NCBI GenBank assembly: GCA_038040385.1
Contig: JBBPII010000004.1
Location: 332,575 to 396,574, forward strand
DNA: 64,000 bases
Origin: Gilichinskyi gelida
Lineage (GTDB): Bacteria; Acidobacteriota; Thermoanaerobaculia; Gp7-AA8
Reading direction: 5' to 3'
Part shown: piece after piece, positions 48,177-56,609 of the stretch
How positions within the stretch are numbered: position 1 is the first letter of the stretch
Layout of the letters: every line of letters starts with the position of its first letter
Notes under the pieces: generated by a model
Databases searched by the model: none
Seen by the model: only the letters and a program-made list of their open reading frames with translations
Told to the model about the DNA's origin: nothing
Translations under genes and position numbers: made by a program

Positions 48177-49433
48177 ATGTCCGATCCGGCGCGCTTCTTC
48201 GCCGCGGCGAGTCTCGTCTTCGGCGCGCTGCTGATCGCGCTCACGCCGCCGTTCCAGACGCCCGACGAGCCGGCGCACCTGTTCCGCGCGTGGTCGATCT
48301 CCGAGGGGACGCTGTTCGCGCGAGGCGGAGCGCGCGTGCCGCGCAGCGTGGTCGACGCCGCCGCCGCGGGGCTGGCGCGTCCGGCGTTCGCGCGCACGCC
48401 GCTCCGCCCAGAAGATCGCGTGTTCGTGGCCACGGTCGCCGACTCCTGGCGCCGGCCGCTCGGCTACACCGCGCCCAGCTACACGCCCCTCGGCTACGCG
48501 GCCTCGGCGTCGGCGATCCTTCTCGGCCGCGCGCTGTCGCTCTCGCCCGTCGCTCTCGTCTACCTCGGACGGCTGGCGAATCTCATCGCCTCGACGTTGA
48601 TCCTCGCCGTCGCCATCCGCCGCGCGCCGTTCGGCCGCTGGGCCCTCGCGCTGCTGGCGCTCACGCCGATGGCCGTCTTCATGCGCGCCTCGCTCTCCAC
48701 CGACGCGCTCACCATCGCCTGCGCGATCGCGCTGGTGGTGGAGATCCTCCGCGGCGAGGCGGCGTCGTCGATCGGGCTGTCGTTCGTCGTCGCGGCGATC
48801 AAGCCCGGCTACGCGATCCTCCCGCTGCTGGCCCTCGGCGTACCGCGGCTCCGCGCGCGCCGAGTCGTCCTGGCACTGATCATCGTGGCCATGCTCGCCG
48901 GCACGCTCGTGGCCTACCTCTGGATCCGCGAGGCCGGCGGGCCCGACGACCCATCCCTCGGCGTCGACGCGCCCGCCCGCGTCGCCGCCCTGCTGCACGC
49001 GCCGCTCGCCTACGCCGCGCGGCTGGCGGGCGAGCTCGCGAGCGTCGCGGGCCTCATGGCGGTGGAGCTCGTCGCCGACTTCGGTTGGCTTGACGCACCG
49101 GCGCCGCTGGCGTTCGCGCTGCTATGGATCGCGGCGCTGATCGGCATCGCGGTAGCGGACGGGCCGGCGTCCGGATTCAGCCGCGTCTGGTCGCTGGCTA
49201 TATTTGTGGTCGCTATAGTGACGGTTACTACAGTGATGCATGTCGGCGCACCGGCCGGCGAGTTCCTCATCGGACTGCAGGGGCGCTACTTCCTCCCCTT
49301 CCTGCCGCTCGCGCTGCTGCCGCTGTGCGCCGTTCGCGCCAGCGAGCGGGCGAAGGCGCGCGCCGTCGCCGCGCTGACCGGCCTGGCGATGCTGCAGTCG
49401 GCGTGGACCCTCGCCGCGCGCTACTGGCTCTAG
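48177..49433 (+). CDS. DUF2142-family membrane protein
   Basis: 418 residues, about ten transmembrane helices. The opening LTPPFQTPDEPAHLFRAWSI is the hallmark of DUF2142 proteins, which resemble GT-C glycosyltransferases and occur in polysaccharide loci. SWRRPLGYTAPSYTPLGY and GRYFLPFLPLALLPL fit too. An AT-rich palindrome (49213) codes VAIVTVTT in a late helix. Confidence 0.8.
   Translation: MSDPARFFAAASLVFGALLIALTPPFQTPDEPAHLFRAWSISEGTLFARGGARVPRSVVDAAAAGLARPAFARTPLRPEDRVFVATVADSWRRPLGYTAPSYTPLGYAASASAILLGRALSLSPVALVYLGRLANLIASTLILAVAIRRAPFGRWALALLALTPMAVFMRASLSTDALTIACAIALVVEILRGEAASSIGLSFVVAAIKPGYAILPLLALGVPRLRARRVVLALIIVAMLAGTLVAYLWIREAGGPDDPSLGVDAPARVAALLHAPLAYAARLAGELASVAGLMAVELVADFGWLDAPAPLAFALLWIAALIGIAVADGPASGFSRVWSLAIFVVAIVTVTTVMHVGAPAGEFLIGLQGRYFLPFLPLALLPLCAVRASERAKARAVAALTGLAMLQSAWTLAARYWL
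49213..49233. repeat. AT-rich 21-bp palindrome (A2)
   Basis: CTATAGTGAC-g-GTTACTACAG, imperfect, in the DUF2142 gene. A further ctatattt lies just upstream (49198). Confidence 0.65.
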
Positions 49434-49488
49434 ATGTGGGACGGACTCTCCAGTCCGTCCGGACGGGTTGGAGAACCCGTCCCACACT
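49434..49488. repeat. ATGTGGGACGG palindrome, intergenic (D2)
   Basis: ATGTGGGACGGACT-ctcc-AGTCCGTCC followed by GGACGGGTTggagAACCCGTCC-cacact. Fills the space between the convergent DUF2142 and cyclodeaminase genes. Same class as D1 and D3. Confidence 0.8.
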
Positions 49489-49492
49489 GGCT

Positions 49493-50461
49493 CTAGAAAT
49501 CGACGACGCTGCCGCGCCCGAACCGCCGCGCCTTGTCGTAGAGAAACTGCGCGGCGGCCAGGTCCTCGATGGCGATGCCGAGCGACTTGAAGAGCGTGAT
49601 CTCGTCGCGCGAGCGCCGCCCTTCGGCCCGACCAATGAGGATCTCGCCGAGCTCGGCGCGGATGTGCGCCGGTCCGGCGATTGCCCCCTCCCGCACCGCG
49701 GAGAGGTAATCGCCCGACTCGTTGAGCGTCGACTCGCGGCGGTCGACGAAGAGCGCTGCCGCGGCGACGGTGTCGGAGTCGAGCTCCCGCGCCGCGGCGA
49801 TGCTCGAGCCGACGGCGTTGATGTGCGTGCCCGGCGCGATCCAGCTCCGGTGGATGACCGGCTCGCGTGAGCTGGTGGTGGTGGAGATGATGTCGGCGCT
49901 GCGCACGGCGTCTTCGATGGAGTCGACGACGCGGACGTTCGCAGTAGCAAGCGCCTCGGCTTTCGCCCTCGTGCGGCTGCAGATCCTCACCTCGACGATG
50001 TCGCGGACGACCGAAATGGCCGCCAGGTGCGAGCGCGCCTGCACGCCGGCGCCGATGATGGCGTGCACCTTCGCGTCCTCGCGCGCCAGGAGGCGCGTGG
50101 CCAGCGCGGAGACCGCGGCGGTGCGGATGGCGGTGATGGCCGAGGCGTTCATGACCGCCAGCAGCTCGCCCGTCTCGCCGCTGTGCAGCAGCACCCCGCC
50201 GAGGTGCGTGTCGAGGCCGCGCGCGGGATTGCCGGGAAAGAGGCAGATCTCCTTGAGGCCGAACGCCGGCTTGTCGCCGCCGCGATACGTGGGCATCAGT
50301 CCGAGAAAGCCGGACGCGCCTTCCGGGCGCACGATGCTGCGCAGCGGGTTGTGCACCTCGCCGCGCGCCGTCGCCGTCAGCGCCTCCGCCATCACCTCGA
50401 TGCACTCCGGAAACGTGAGCAGCTCGGCGACGTCGTGCTCGGAGAGGACCAGCAGTTTCAT
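49493..50461 (-). CDS. Ornithine cyclodeaminase / mu-crystallin family protein
   Basis: 322 residues. A Rossmann NAD(P) site AIIGAGVQARSHLAAI (about 124-139), substrate region GLKEICLFPGNPARGLDTHL and NASAITAIRTAAVSAL with the family's Arg. Enzymes of this family act as ornithine cyclodeaminases, alanine or arginine dehydrogenases, or imine reductases, so the exact reaction is open. It stands alone between membrane-protein genes. Confidence 0.85.
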   Translation of the reverse strand: MKLLVLSEHDVAELLTFPECIEVMAEALTATARGEVHNPLRSIVRPEGASGFLGLMPTYRGGDKPAFGLKEICLFPGNPARGLDTHLGGVLLHSGETGELLAVMNASAITAIRTAAVSALATRLLAREDAKVHAIIGAGVQARSHLAAISVVRDIVEVRICSRTRAKAEALATANVRVVDSIEDAVRSADIISTTTSSREPVIHRSWIAPGTHINAVGSSIAAARELDSDTVAAAALFVDRRESTLNESGDYLSAVREGAIAGPAHIRAELGEILIGRAEGRRSRDEITLFKSLGIAIEDLAAAQFLYDKARRFGRGSVVDF

Positions 50462-50470
50462 GGTCCGGAG

Positions 50471-50571
50471 TTTATCCCGCGCGTCAGCGCGGGATCATGG
50501 GTAACACCGCGCTGCGATTGCCCACTCAGCGCGGTGGTTCCGATGATCCCGCGCTTCGCGCGGGATAAATT
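50471..50571. repeat. Composite palindrome, TTTATCCCGCGC class
   Basis: Arms TTATCCCGCGC-gtca-GCGCGGGATCAT and ATGATCCCGCGC-ttc-GCGCGGGATAA frame a middle hairpin ACCGCGCTG...CAGCGCGGT. The right half overlaps the 3' end of the next gene and codes its last residues. Confidence 0.8.
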
Positions 50572-51959
50572 GGCTCATACAACCAAAAACGCTCGTCGGG
50601 ATGCGCGAACGGTTCCCGCGTGGCGTGCAGCAGCTTGAACCCGTGCGCGGCAGGTTCGGGGATCTCCACGTTGAACAGCAGCAGCCAGCGCCCGCCGCGG
50701 AAGTGCTCCCGAGCCCGCTGCTCGGCCTCGGGGTAGGTCACGTACAGGCCGCGGTCGAACGTCTTGTCCCACAGGTTGAACGTCCCGACGCGGCCGGTGC
50801 CGGCGTACCAGAGCGGTCGGCGGAGCCAGGGGCAGACCGCGGAGGTCGCGGTCTCGCTGTGCGCGGCGATGGGGAGGTCCGCGAGTCCCGCGCCGTTGAT
50901 GAAGGCGGCCATCTCCTTCGCGCCGGAGAAGGGCGCGAGGTAGTCGAGGCGCCAGAGCGTCGCGGTCGAGATCACCGACGCGATCAGCGACGCGGTGAGC
51001 AGCCCGATGGCAAATGTCCGCTCGCGCGACGGGGTCGCGATCCAGAGCACGAACAGGACGACCAGAAATACGAAGCCGGAGTGGCGCAGACCACCGATCC
51101 ACTTGTACGTGAAGAGGTAGGCGAGGCCGGCGAGCGTGCCGAGGAGGATGAGCAGCGCGCCGTGGTCGCGGCGGATGGCGACGATCGCCGCGAGGACGAT
51201 GACCGCGCCTGCGGCGATAGTCAGCGGATGGACCATGGTCGGGAAGAACGCGGCCGCCAGCGCGGAGGGGAAGGCGTTCGGCGTATAGCGCATGATCACG
51301 CCGCCGGCGATGGCGTCGGGCGGCGGGATGAGCTGCAGCGCCGCGGCCACGCCGCCGGCCAGCATCACCGCGGCGCCTTTGATCGCGGCCCGCCGGCCCT
51401 CGAGCAGATACGCGGCACCGATCGTCCCCGCGACGATCAGGCTGTGCGTGTTGGTGTTCGCCAGCAACGCGACCAGCGCGCCGAACAGCATCGGCCGCGC
51501 GAACCGCCGCTCGTACATCGCGGCGATGGCCACCAGCAGGAGGACGCTCAGCGCGTAGCTGCGCACGACCACCGCGTACTCGTACGCCAGGTAGTACGAG
51601 AAGACGAGCAGCACGCGCGTGACCAGCGGCAGCGACGCGCGCCGCAGCACGATCGCCGCGGTGGCCACGGCGATGGCCACGTGCAACACCGCCTGCGTGG
51701 CGTACGGCAGTCCGAGGCGGGCGAAGGGGACGAGGATGAAATGCCACAGCCCGGGCGTGCCGGAGAGGCCCATGCGATGAAAGAACGTGGCGAAGTCGGC
51801 ATCGCGGGCGAGAAGCCAGCAGTCGGCCTCGTCGCGCCACGGCTCGTGGCGGAGCTCGATGACGGCGACGGCGATTGCGTAGGCGGCGAGGACGATGAAG
51901 AAAACGAGGTTGCGAAGTCTCGGAGTCGCGAGGTCTCGGCGGGGTGAGACCGCGCTCAT
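50526..51959 (-). CDS. Polytopic membrane protein, GT-C-like
   Basis: About 477 residues with roughly ten transmembrane helices. The ATG at 51959 overlaps the cupin stop as ATGA. ELRHEPWRDEADCWLLARD after the first helix is the acidic loop of GT-C glycosyltransferases. Both ends are repeat-derived: residues 7-17 (RDLATPRLRN) come from 8-base tandem units (51906-51937), and the last residues come from a palindrome (50526-50571). Sugar and acceptor unknown. Confidence 0.72.
   Translation of the reverse strand: MSAVSPRRDLATPRLRNLVFFIVLAAYAIAVAVIELRHEPWRDEADCWLLARDADFATFFHRMGLSGTPGLWHFILVPFARLGLPYATQAVLHVAIAVATAAIVLRRASLPLVTRVLLVFSYYLAYEYAVVVRSYALSVLLLVAIAAMYERRFARPMLFGALVALLANTNTHSLIVAGTIGAAYLLEGRRAAIKGAAVMLAGGVAAALQLIPPPDAIAGGVIMRYTPNAFPSALAAAFFPTMVHPLTIAAGAVIVLAAIVAIRRDHGALLILLGTLAGLAYLFTYKWIGGLRHSGFVFLVVLFVLWIATPSRERTFAIGLLTASLIASVISTATLWRLDYLAPFSGAKEMAAFINGAGLADLPIAAHSETATSAVCPWLRRPLWYAGTGRVGTFNLWDKTFDRGLYVTYPEAEQRAREHFRGGRWLLLFNVEIPEPAAHGFKLLHATREPFAHPDERFWLYEPIYPARSAGSSEPPR
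51906..51937. repeat. Solo array of 8-base units in a gene start (H9)
   Basis: GAGGTTGC GAAGTCTC GGAGTCGC GAGGTCTC: four octamers like the units of H1 but with no facing second arm. Codes part of the N-terminus of the glycosyltransferase-like protein. Confidence 0.65.
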
Positions 51960-52330
51960 GCGTCGCGATGCACCGTGTCGGGCGAGAACGCCGGCAGGCA
52001 CACGGCGATGTACTCCGCGCCGTCGGCGCCGGGCGTCGAGTACTGCACCCACTCGCCGCGCGCGACGATCACCGCCTCGCCCGCCTGGACGTCCAGCGAT
52101 CCGCTCCTGGTCGTCACCCGCAGCGCGCCGCGCAGGACGACGGTGTACTCGTCGAACTCCGGCGTTTGCCCCGGCTCCACCCACCCGCTCGGGCTGGTCA
52201 TCCGCGCCACGCTGAGGTCACCCCTGCCCGAGTTGACGCGCCCGACGAATTCCTCGATGCGCTTCGGCTTGTTGCCGGCGGCGGCGATGACGGTCGGCTT
52301 CGGGATGTGCATGGCCATGGCTGGGCTCAT
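51956..52330 (-). CDS. Cupin-domain protein
   Basis: About 124 residues (or 118 from the third Met at 52312). A single cupin barrel: SGWVEPGQTPEFDEYTVVLR, then GALRVT and QAGEAVIVARGEWVQYSTPG. Metal ligands of the first motif are mostly replaced (no HxH), so enzyme activity is doubtful. Overlaps the start of the GT-C-like gene. Confidence 0.75.
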   Translation of the reverse strand: MSPAMAMHIPKPTVIAAAGNKPKRIEEFVGRVNSGRGDLSVARMTSPSGWVEPGQTPEFDEYTVVLRGALRVTTRSGSLDVQAGEAVIVARGEWVQYSTPGADGAEYIAVCLPAFSPDTVHRDA

Positions 52331-52336
52331 TGTTGC

Positions 52337-53362
52337 ATGCGTACGCTGCTCCTCGCACTCGCTCTGAGCGCCTCCCCCATCGCCTCCGCCGGCGATTTTT
52401 CCTGGCTCGTTCCCCTCAACGATCTGGGCACGGCTCCGTATCGCTTCGGCTACTTCGGCGGGCTATACGAGGAAGGCAGCAACGTGATGCCGGCGGAGCA
52501 CTTTGCGGCGGGGCTCGCGGCGTCGTCGAGAATCCAGCCGCTGGACGCGGACGGCCGTCCGTCGCCCGACGGGAAGATCGTCTTCCTCGCCGTCGGCTTC
52601 GGCGAGACCGCGCGGATCATGCAGTCCTTCCAGTCGATCGCCGCGGCGGACCGCCGCGTCGAGCGCAACAAACTCGTCATGCTCAATGCGGCGCGCGACG
52701 GCGCCGACTTCCGCTTCTGGGCCGAGCGTCCCAGCGGCTTCCCGCGCTTCGACATCGTGGCGAACGACACGCTCGCTCCGGCCGGCGTCTCGCCGCAGCA
52801 GGTGCAGGTGGCGTGGCTGCAGATCATCAACGACCGCACAGGCGAGCCGCTGGGCGTGGCCAACGCCGACGCCTATCGCCTCAAGAGCCACATCGGCGAG
52901 ACGTTGCGGGAGATGAAGCGACAATACCCGAATCTCCGGATCGCCTACCTCTCCAGCCGCGTCTACGGCGGCTACGCGCCGGCGGGTGGATTCAACCCCG
53001 AGCCGTTCGCGTTCGAGACCGGCTACGCCAACCGATGGGTGGTCACCGTTCAGATCGAGCAGGCGCGGATGGAGCATCCGGAGTGGCACAACGACCGCGT
53101 CGGGTTGATCGACTACCGCACCGGCATCGCGCCGTGGGTGGCGTGGGGTCCGTACCTCTGGGCCAACGGCGAGCAGGCGCGCGAGGACGGCCTGAGCTGG
53201 CTGCGCGGCGACTTCGAAGCGGACGGCGAGACGCTCTCGCCGAGCGGCGCGGTGAAGGGGGCGAAGCTGCTCTTCGATTTCCTGCTGCGCGAGCCGACGG
53301 CGAAGAACTGGTTCCGCTCAGGCCTCGAGCTGCCGGTGCGGCAGCGCCCCGCGCGGCACTAG
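52337..53362 (+). CDS. Secreted SGNH-hydrolase-like protein
   Basis: 341 residues with a signal peptide (MRTLLLALALSASPIASA). The core holds KIVFLAVGFGETARIM, NKLVMLNAARDG, IAYLSSRVYGGYA and the C-terminal DGETLSPSGAVKGAKLL, which parallels the DGxHLSxxG block of SGNH hydrolases. The classical GDS serine motif is replaced by GFGET, so catalytic activity is uncertain. Divergent from the cupin gene, 6 bases between starts. Its stop lies in the left arm of a long inverted repeat. Confidence 0.65.
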   Translation: MRTLLLALALSASPIASAGDFSWLVPLNDLGTAPYRFGYFGGLYEEGSNVMPAEHFAAGLAASSRIQPLDADGRPSPDGKIVFLAVGFGETARIMQSFQSIAAADRRVERNKLVMLNAARDGADFRFWAERPSGFPRFDIVANDTLAPAGVSPQQVQVAWLQIINDRTGEPLGVANADAYRLKSHIGETLREMKRQYPNLRIAYLSSRVYGGYAPAGGFNPEPFAFETGYANRWVVTVQIEQARMEHPEWHNDRVGLIDYRTGIAPWVAWGPYLWANGEQAREDGLSWLRGDFEADGETLSPSGAVKGAKLLFDFLLREPTAKNWFRSGLELPVRQRPARH

Positions 53363-53443
53363 TGGAGTGTATTGGCTGAATCGGGACCACCTGGCTTGGT
53401 CTCGACGCCATCTGGTCCCAATTCAGCCAATACACTCCACTAG
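53359..53443. repeat. Long inverted repeat, 31-bp arms
   Basis: Arms 53359-53389 and 53413-53443 (CTAGTGGAGTGTATTGGCTG at the outer end) pair with one mismatch around a 23-base loop. It is less GC-rich than its surroundings, unlike the other palindromes, and there is no T tract. It could be a small non-autonomous mobile element or a transcript barrier. Confidence 0.85.
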
Positions 53444-53456
53444 ACTACTCGCCGGC

Positions 53457-55028
53457 ATGGGACGGCGGTCGCGGCAGAAAACCGAGCGCGCCAAAACGGT
53501 CGCGGCGCCGGCGGTGCGGGCGTGGGGCGGGCGGGAGTGGGGCATCGTCGCCGCGCTGGTCATCCTGACGCTCGCGGTCTTCGGGCCAGTCACCTCCCAC
53601 TCATTTCTCAATTACGACGACGACCAGTTCGTCACCGGCAACGAGCCGGTGCTGCGCGGTCTCTCCGGCTCATCGATCTGGTGGGCGATCACCTCGGCGA
53701 CGCTCGGCTGGTACCCGTTGACCTGGCTGTCGCACATGCTCGACGTCGAGCTGTGGGGCCTGCGCGCCGGGCCGCACCTGCTGATGAACGCGCTGTTGCA
53801 CGCCGCAAACGCTTGCCTCCTCTTCGCGGCGATGCGGCGCCTGACGCGCGACGTCTGGCCGAGCGCGTTCGTCGCGGCGCTGTTCGCCGTCCATCCCGCG
53901 CACGTCGAGTCGGTAGCCTGGGTGGCGGAGCGGAAGGACACGCTCAGCACGTTCTTCGCGCTCCTCGCGCTCCTGCTCTACGCGCGCGCGCCGGAGCGAA
54001 AGAGCGGCGTCGCCGCGGCGATGGCGATGTCGCTCGCGGCGAAGCAGATGTACACCACGCTGCCGTTCGTTCTGCTCCTGCTCGACTTCTGGCCGCTCGA
54101 GCGGCTGAAGACGTTGAAGGACCTGCGCGACCGCGCGGCGGAAAAGTGGCCGCTCTTCGCGCTGACCGCCGCCGGCGTGGCCATCGCCTTTCTCGGCCAA
54201 CACAACCTCCACGCCTTCAATCCCGTCCCGCTCTTCGGCCGCATGGCCAACGCCCTCGTCGCGTACGCGTGCTACGTGGCGAACTTCTTCGTTCCGATGA
54301 ACCTCGCCATTCCCTATCCGCTCCGGGCCATCAGCGCGGCCGAAACGGTGATGGCGGGCGCGGTGGTGCTGGCCATCACCGCCTGCGCGGTGATCTTCGC
54401 CCGCCGCCTGCCGCCGCTCGCCGCCGGCTGGTTCTGGTTTCTCGGAACGCTGGTCCCCGTCATCGGCATCGTGCAGATCGGCGGGCAGTCGATGGCCGAC
54501 CGCTACACGTATTTCTCGTACATCGGCCTGTCCATCGCGGTCGTCTTCGGCCTCCTGCAGCTCGCGCGCAGCATTCCGCGCGAGGTGCTCGCCGCGGCCG
54601 GCGTGATCATCATCGCCATCTACGCCGTCGTGGCATTTCGCCAAGTCGGCTACTGGAAGGACGCCGAGACGCTCTTCGCTCACGCCATCGCCGCGACCGG
54701 TGAGAACGCCATGGCCGAGTACAACCTCGGCCAAATCCTTGAATTTACGCAGCCCGACCGCTCGATCGAACACCTGCGCCGGTCGATCGATCTGACTGAG
54801 CCGCAGATCCGCGCCGGCGGCGTGCGGCCCGAATGGTTCCCGCAGGCCTACGTCGGCATGGCGACGGCGATGCTGGTGAAGGCGCGAACGATGCCGCCGG
54901 CCCCGGCGCGCGACGCCATGATCCGCGAGACGATCGCCCTCAACCAGCGCGCGCTGCAGCTCGACCCGGCGACGCCGCACGCGAAGAACAACATCGGCGT
55001 CGCGCATCAGATGCTCAGCGCGAAGTGA
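53457..55028 (+). CDS. TPR-containing membrane glycosyltransferase-like protein
   Basis: 523 residues: a GT-C-like membrane domain with about ten helices, then a C-terminal soluble part with TPR-like helices (NAMAEYNLGQILEF, LNQRALQLDP). The N-terminal FLNYDDDQFVTGN acidic loop, WYPLTWLSHMLDVELWG and HPAHVESVAWVAERKD are hallmarks of the TMTC/DUF1736-like O-mannosyltransferase family. Overlaps the convergent epimerase gene by 14 bases. Confidence 0.82.
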   Translation: MGRRSRQKTERAKTVAAPAVRAWGGREWGIVAALVILTLAVFGPVTSHSFLNYDDDQFVTGNEPVLRGLSGSSIWWAITSATLGWYPLTWLSHMLDVELWGLRAGPHLLMNALLHAANACLLFAAMRRLTRDVWPSAFVAALFAVHPAHVESVAWVAERKDTLSTFFALLALLLYARAPERKSGVAAAMAMSLAAKQMYTTLPFVLLLLDFWPLERLKTLKDLRDRAAEKWPLFALTAAGVAIAFLGQHNLHAFNPVPLFGRMANALVAYACYVANFFVPMNLAIPYPLRAISAAETVMAGAVVLAITACAVIFARRLPPLAAGWFWFLGTLVPVIGIVQIGGQSMADRYTYFSYIGLSIAVVFGLLQLARSIPREVLAAAGVIIIAIYAVVAFRQVGYWKDAETLFAHAIAATGENAMAEYNLGQILEFTQPDRSIEHLRRSIDLTEPQIRAGGVRPEWFPQAYVGMATAMLVKARTMPPAPARDAMIRETIALNQRALQLDPATPHAKNNIGVAHQMLSAK

Positions 55029-55974
55029 ACTGCGCCACCGTTTCGGCGATCGAGCGGCGCACCGACTCGTCGCTCGACATCCTCGGCCGCCAGCCGAGGG
55101 CCTGCATGCGCGAGGTGTCGAGCCGCACTTTCGGCACGTCGCCCGGCCACCCGCGCGAGCCGCCGGTGTGCTCGATGGTCACCGCCGCCGGATCCAGCCC
55201 CATGGCCTCGATCGTCCACTCCGCGATCTGATTGACGGAGGTCCAATCGGACACCGCCAGGTTGTAGCAGTTGACCCGCTCCTTCGCATGCGCGTGGCCG
55301 AACATCATCCCGTCGAGGCAGTCCTCGACGTGCACGTACGGCTTGGACTGATGGCCGTCGCCGAGGACCTCCAGGCGCGTCGGGTCGCGCTGGAGCTTGA
55401 GGACGAAGTCGTGGATCACGCCGTGGGTCGGAAACCCGCCAACGATGTTCCCGAAGCGGAAGATCCAACTGCGGATGTCGTAGGCCGCGGCGAACGCGGC
55501 GATCAGCGTCTCGCAGGCGATCTTGCTCGCCGCGTACAGCGAGATCGGAAAAAGCGGCCCGTAGTCCTCGGGTGTTGGCAGCACGGCCGGCTCGCCGTAG
55601 ATCGAGCCGCTGCTGGAGAAGATCAGCTCCCCCACGCCGGCGAGCCGCATCGCTTCGAGCAGGTTGTACGTGACCAGCGTGCCGCCCTTCAGATCGAAGT
55701 CGGTGTACGTGGTGCCGAAGCTGATGTCGCTGTTCGCCGCGAGATGCCACACGCGGTCGGGACGGAACTCCTGGAAGAGCGCGACGAGGCGGTCGCGGTC
55801 CAGCAGGTCGAGCTCGTGGAAGTGAAAGTTCGGATCGCCGAGCGACCGCGCGACGTACTCGCGCTTGCCGAGGAAGAAGTTGTCGATGCCGAGGACCTCG
55901 TGGCCCTCGCCGAGGAGGCGCGGGAGGAGGTTGGTGGCGATGAAGCCGGCGGCGCCGGTGACGACGATCTTCAC
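55015..55974 (-). CDS. NAD-dependent sugar epimerase/dehydratase
   Basis: 319 residues, extended SDR. VTGAAGFIATNLL (5-17) binds NAD, SSSGSIYGE gives the catalytic Ser/Thr region, and YAASK gives Tyr and Lys. A GTG start overlaps the upstream stop as GTGA. Last gene of the seven-gene operon. Acts on a nucleotide sugar, most likely the product of the adjacent nucleotidyltransferase (inference). Confidence 0.88.
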   Translation of the reverse strand: MKIVVTGAAGFIATNLLPRLLGEGHEVLGIDNFFLGKREYVARSLGDPNFHFHELDLLDRDRLVALFQEFRPDRVWHLAANSDISFGTTYTDFDLKGGTLVTYNLLEAMRLAGVGELIFSSSGSIYGEPAVLPTPEDYGPLFPISLYAASKIACETLIAAFAAAYDIRSWIFRFGNIVGGFPTHGVIHDFVLKLQRDPTRLEVLGDGHQSKPYVHVEDCLDGMMFGHAHAKERVNCYNLAVSDWTSVNQIAEWTIEAMGLDPAAVTIEHTGGSRGWPGDVPKVRLDTSRMQALGWRPRMSSDESVRRSIAETVAQFTSR

Positions 55975-56609
55975 GTCCCCGCGCCCTCCAGCGCCGCGCG
56001 CGTCCTGGCCAGCTCTTCCGGCGTGCCGATGTCGTAGAAGTCGTGGTCGACGACCTCGCACGCCAACCGCCGCGCCGCGGCGAGCGCCGGGAAGACGCTC
56101 TCCTCGTACGAGCCGCGCTCGGGAAGGAGCTCGAAGATGGCCGCGTCCATCAGCGAGAAGCCAGCGTCGATGAACGGCAGCTCGGGGGCGCCCTTGTCGA
56201 AGCGGACCACGCGGTCGCCGTCCACGTCCGTGTTGCCGGCGGTGATCCGCTCGTAGACGGCGAGCGCCGGCTCCGGATGTTCGCGCACGAACCGATCGTA
56301 GTCGAAGCGGCGCAGCACATCGCCGTAGGTGACCAGGAAACGGTCGCCGAGGAGATCGCGCGCCTGCCGCAACGCCCCGCCGGTGCCGAGCGGCTCGCGC
56401 TCCCGCGAGTAGGCGACGCGATCGCCAAAGTGGTCCTCGATGATCTGCGATTGATGGCCGGTCAACAGGATGACCTCGAAACCGCGAAACGATTCGACGA
56501 CGTAATCGAGGAACGGACGGCCGGCGACGGGGATCATCGCCTTCGGCAGCTCGCGGGTGAGATCGCCAAGGCGGGTACCGAGGCCGCCGCAAAGAATGGC
56601 GACTTTCAT
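55971..56609 (-). CDS. Sugar-phosphate nucleotidyltransferase
   Basis: 212 residues. AILCGGLGTRLGDLTRELPK at the N-terminus is the NTP-binding loop, and GRPFLDYVV, EREPLGTGGAL and VTYGDV follow. The size and motifs resemble HddC-like heptose-1-phosphate guanylyltransferases. A heptose-bisphosphatase-like gene in the same operon supports this, but the kinase and isomerase of that pathway are not in the window. Confidence 0.83.
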   Translation of the reverse strand: MKVAILCGGLGTRLGDLTRELPKAMIPVAGRPFLDYVVESFRGFEVILLTGHQSQIIEDHFGDRVAYSREREPLGTGGALRQARDLLGDRFLVTYGDVLRRFDYDRFVREHPEPALAVYERITAGNTDVDGDRVVRFDKGAPELPFIDAGFSLMDAAIFELLPERGSYEESVFPALAAARRLACEVVDHDFYDIGTPEELARTRAALEGAGT

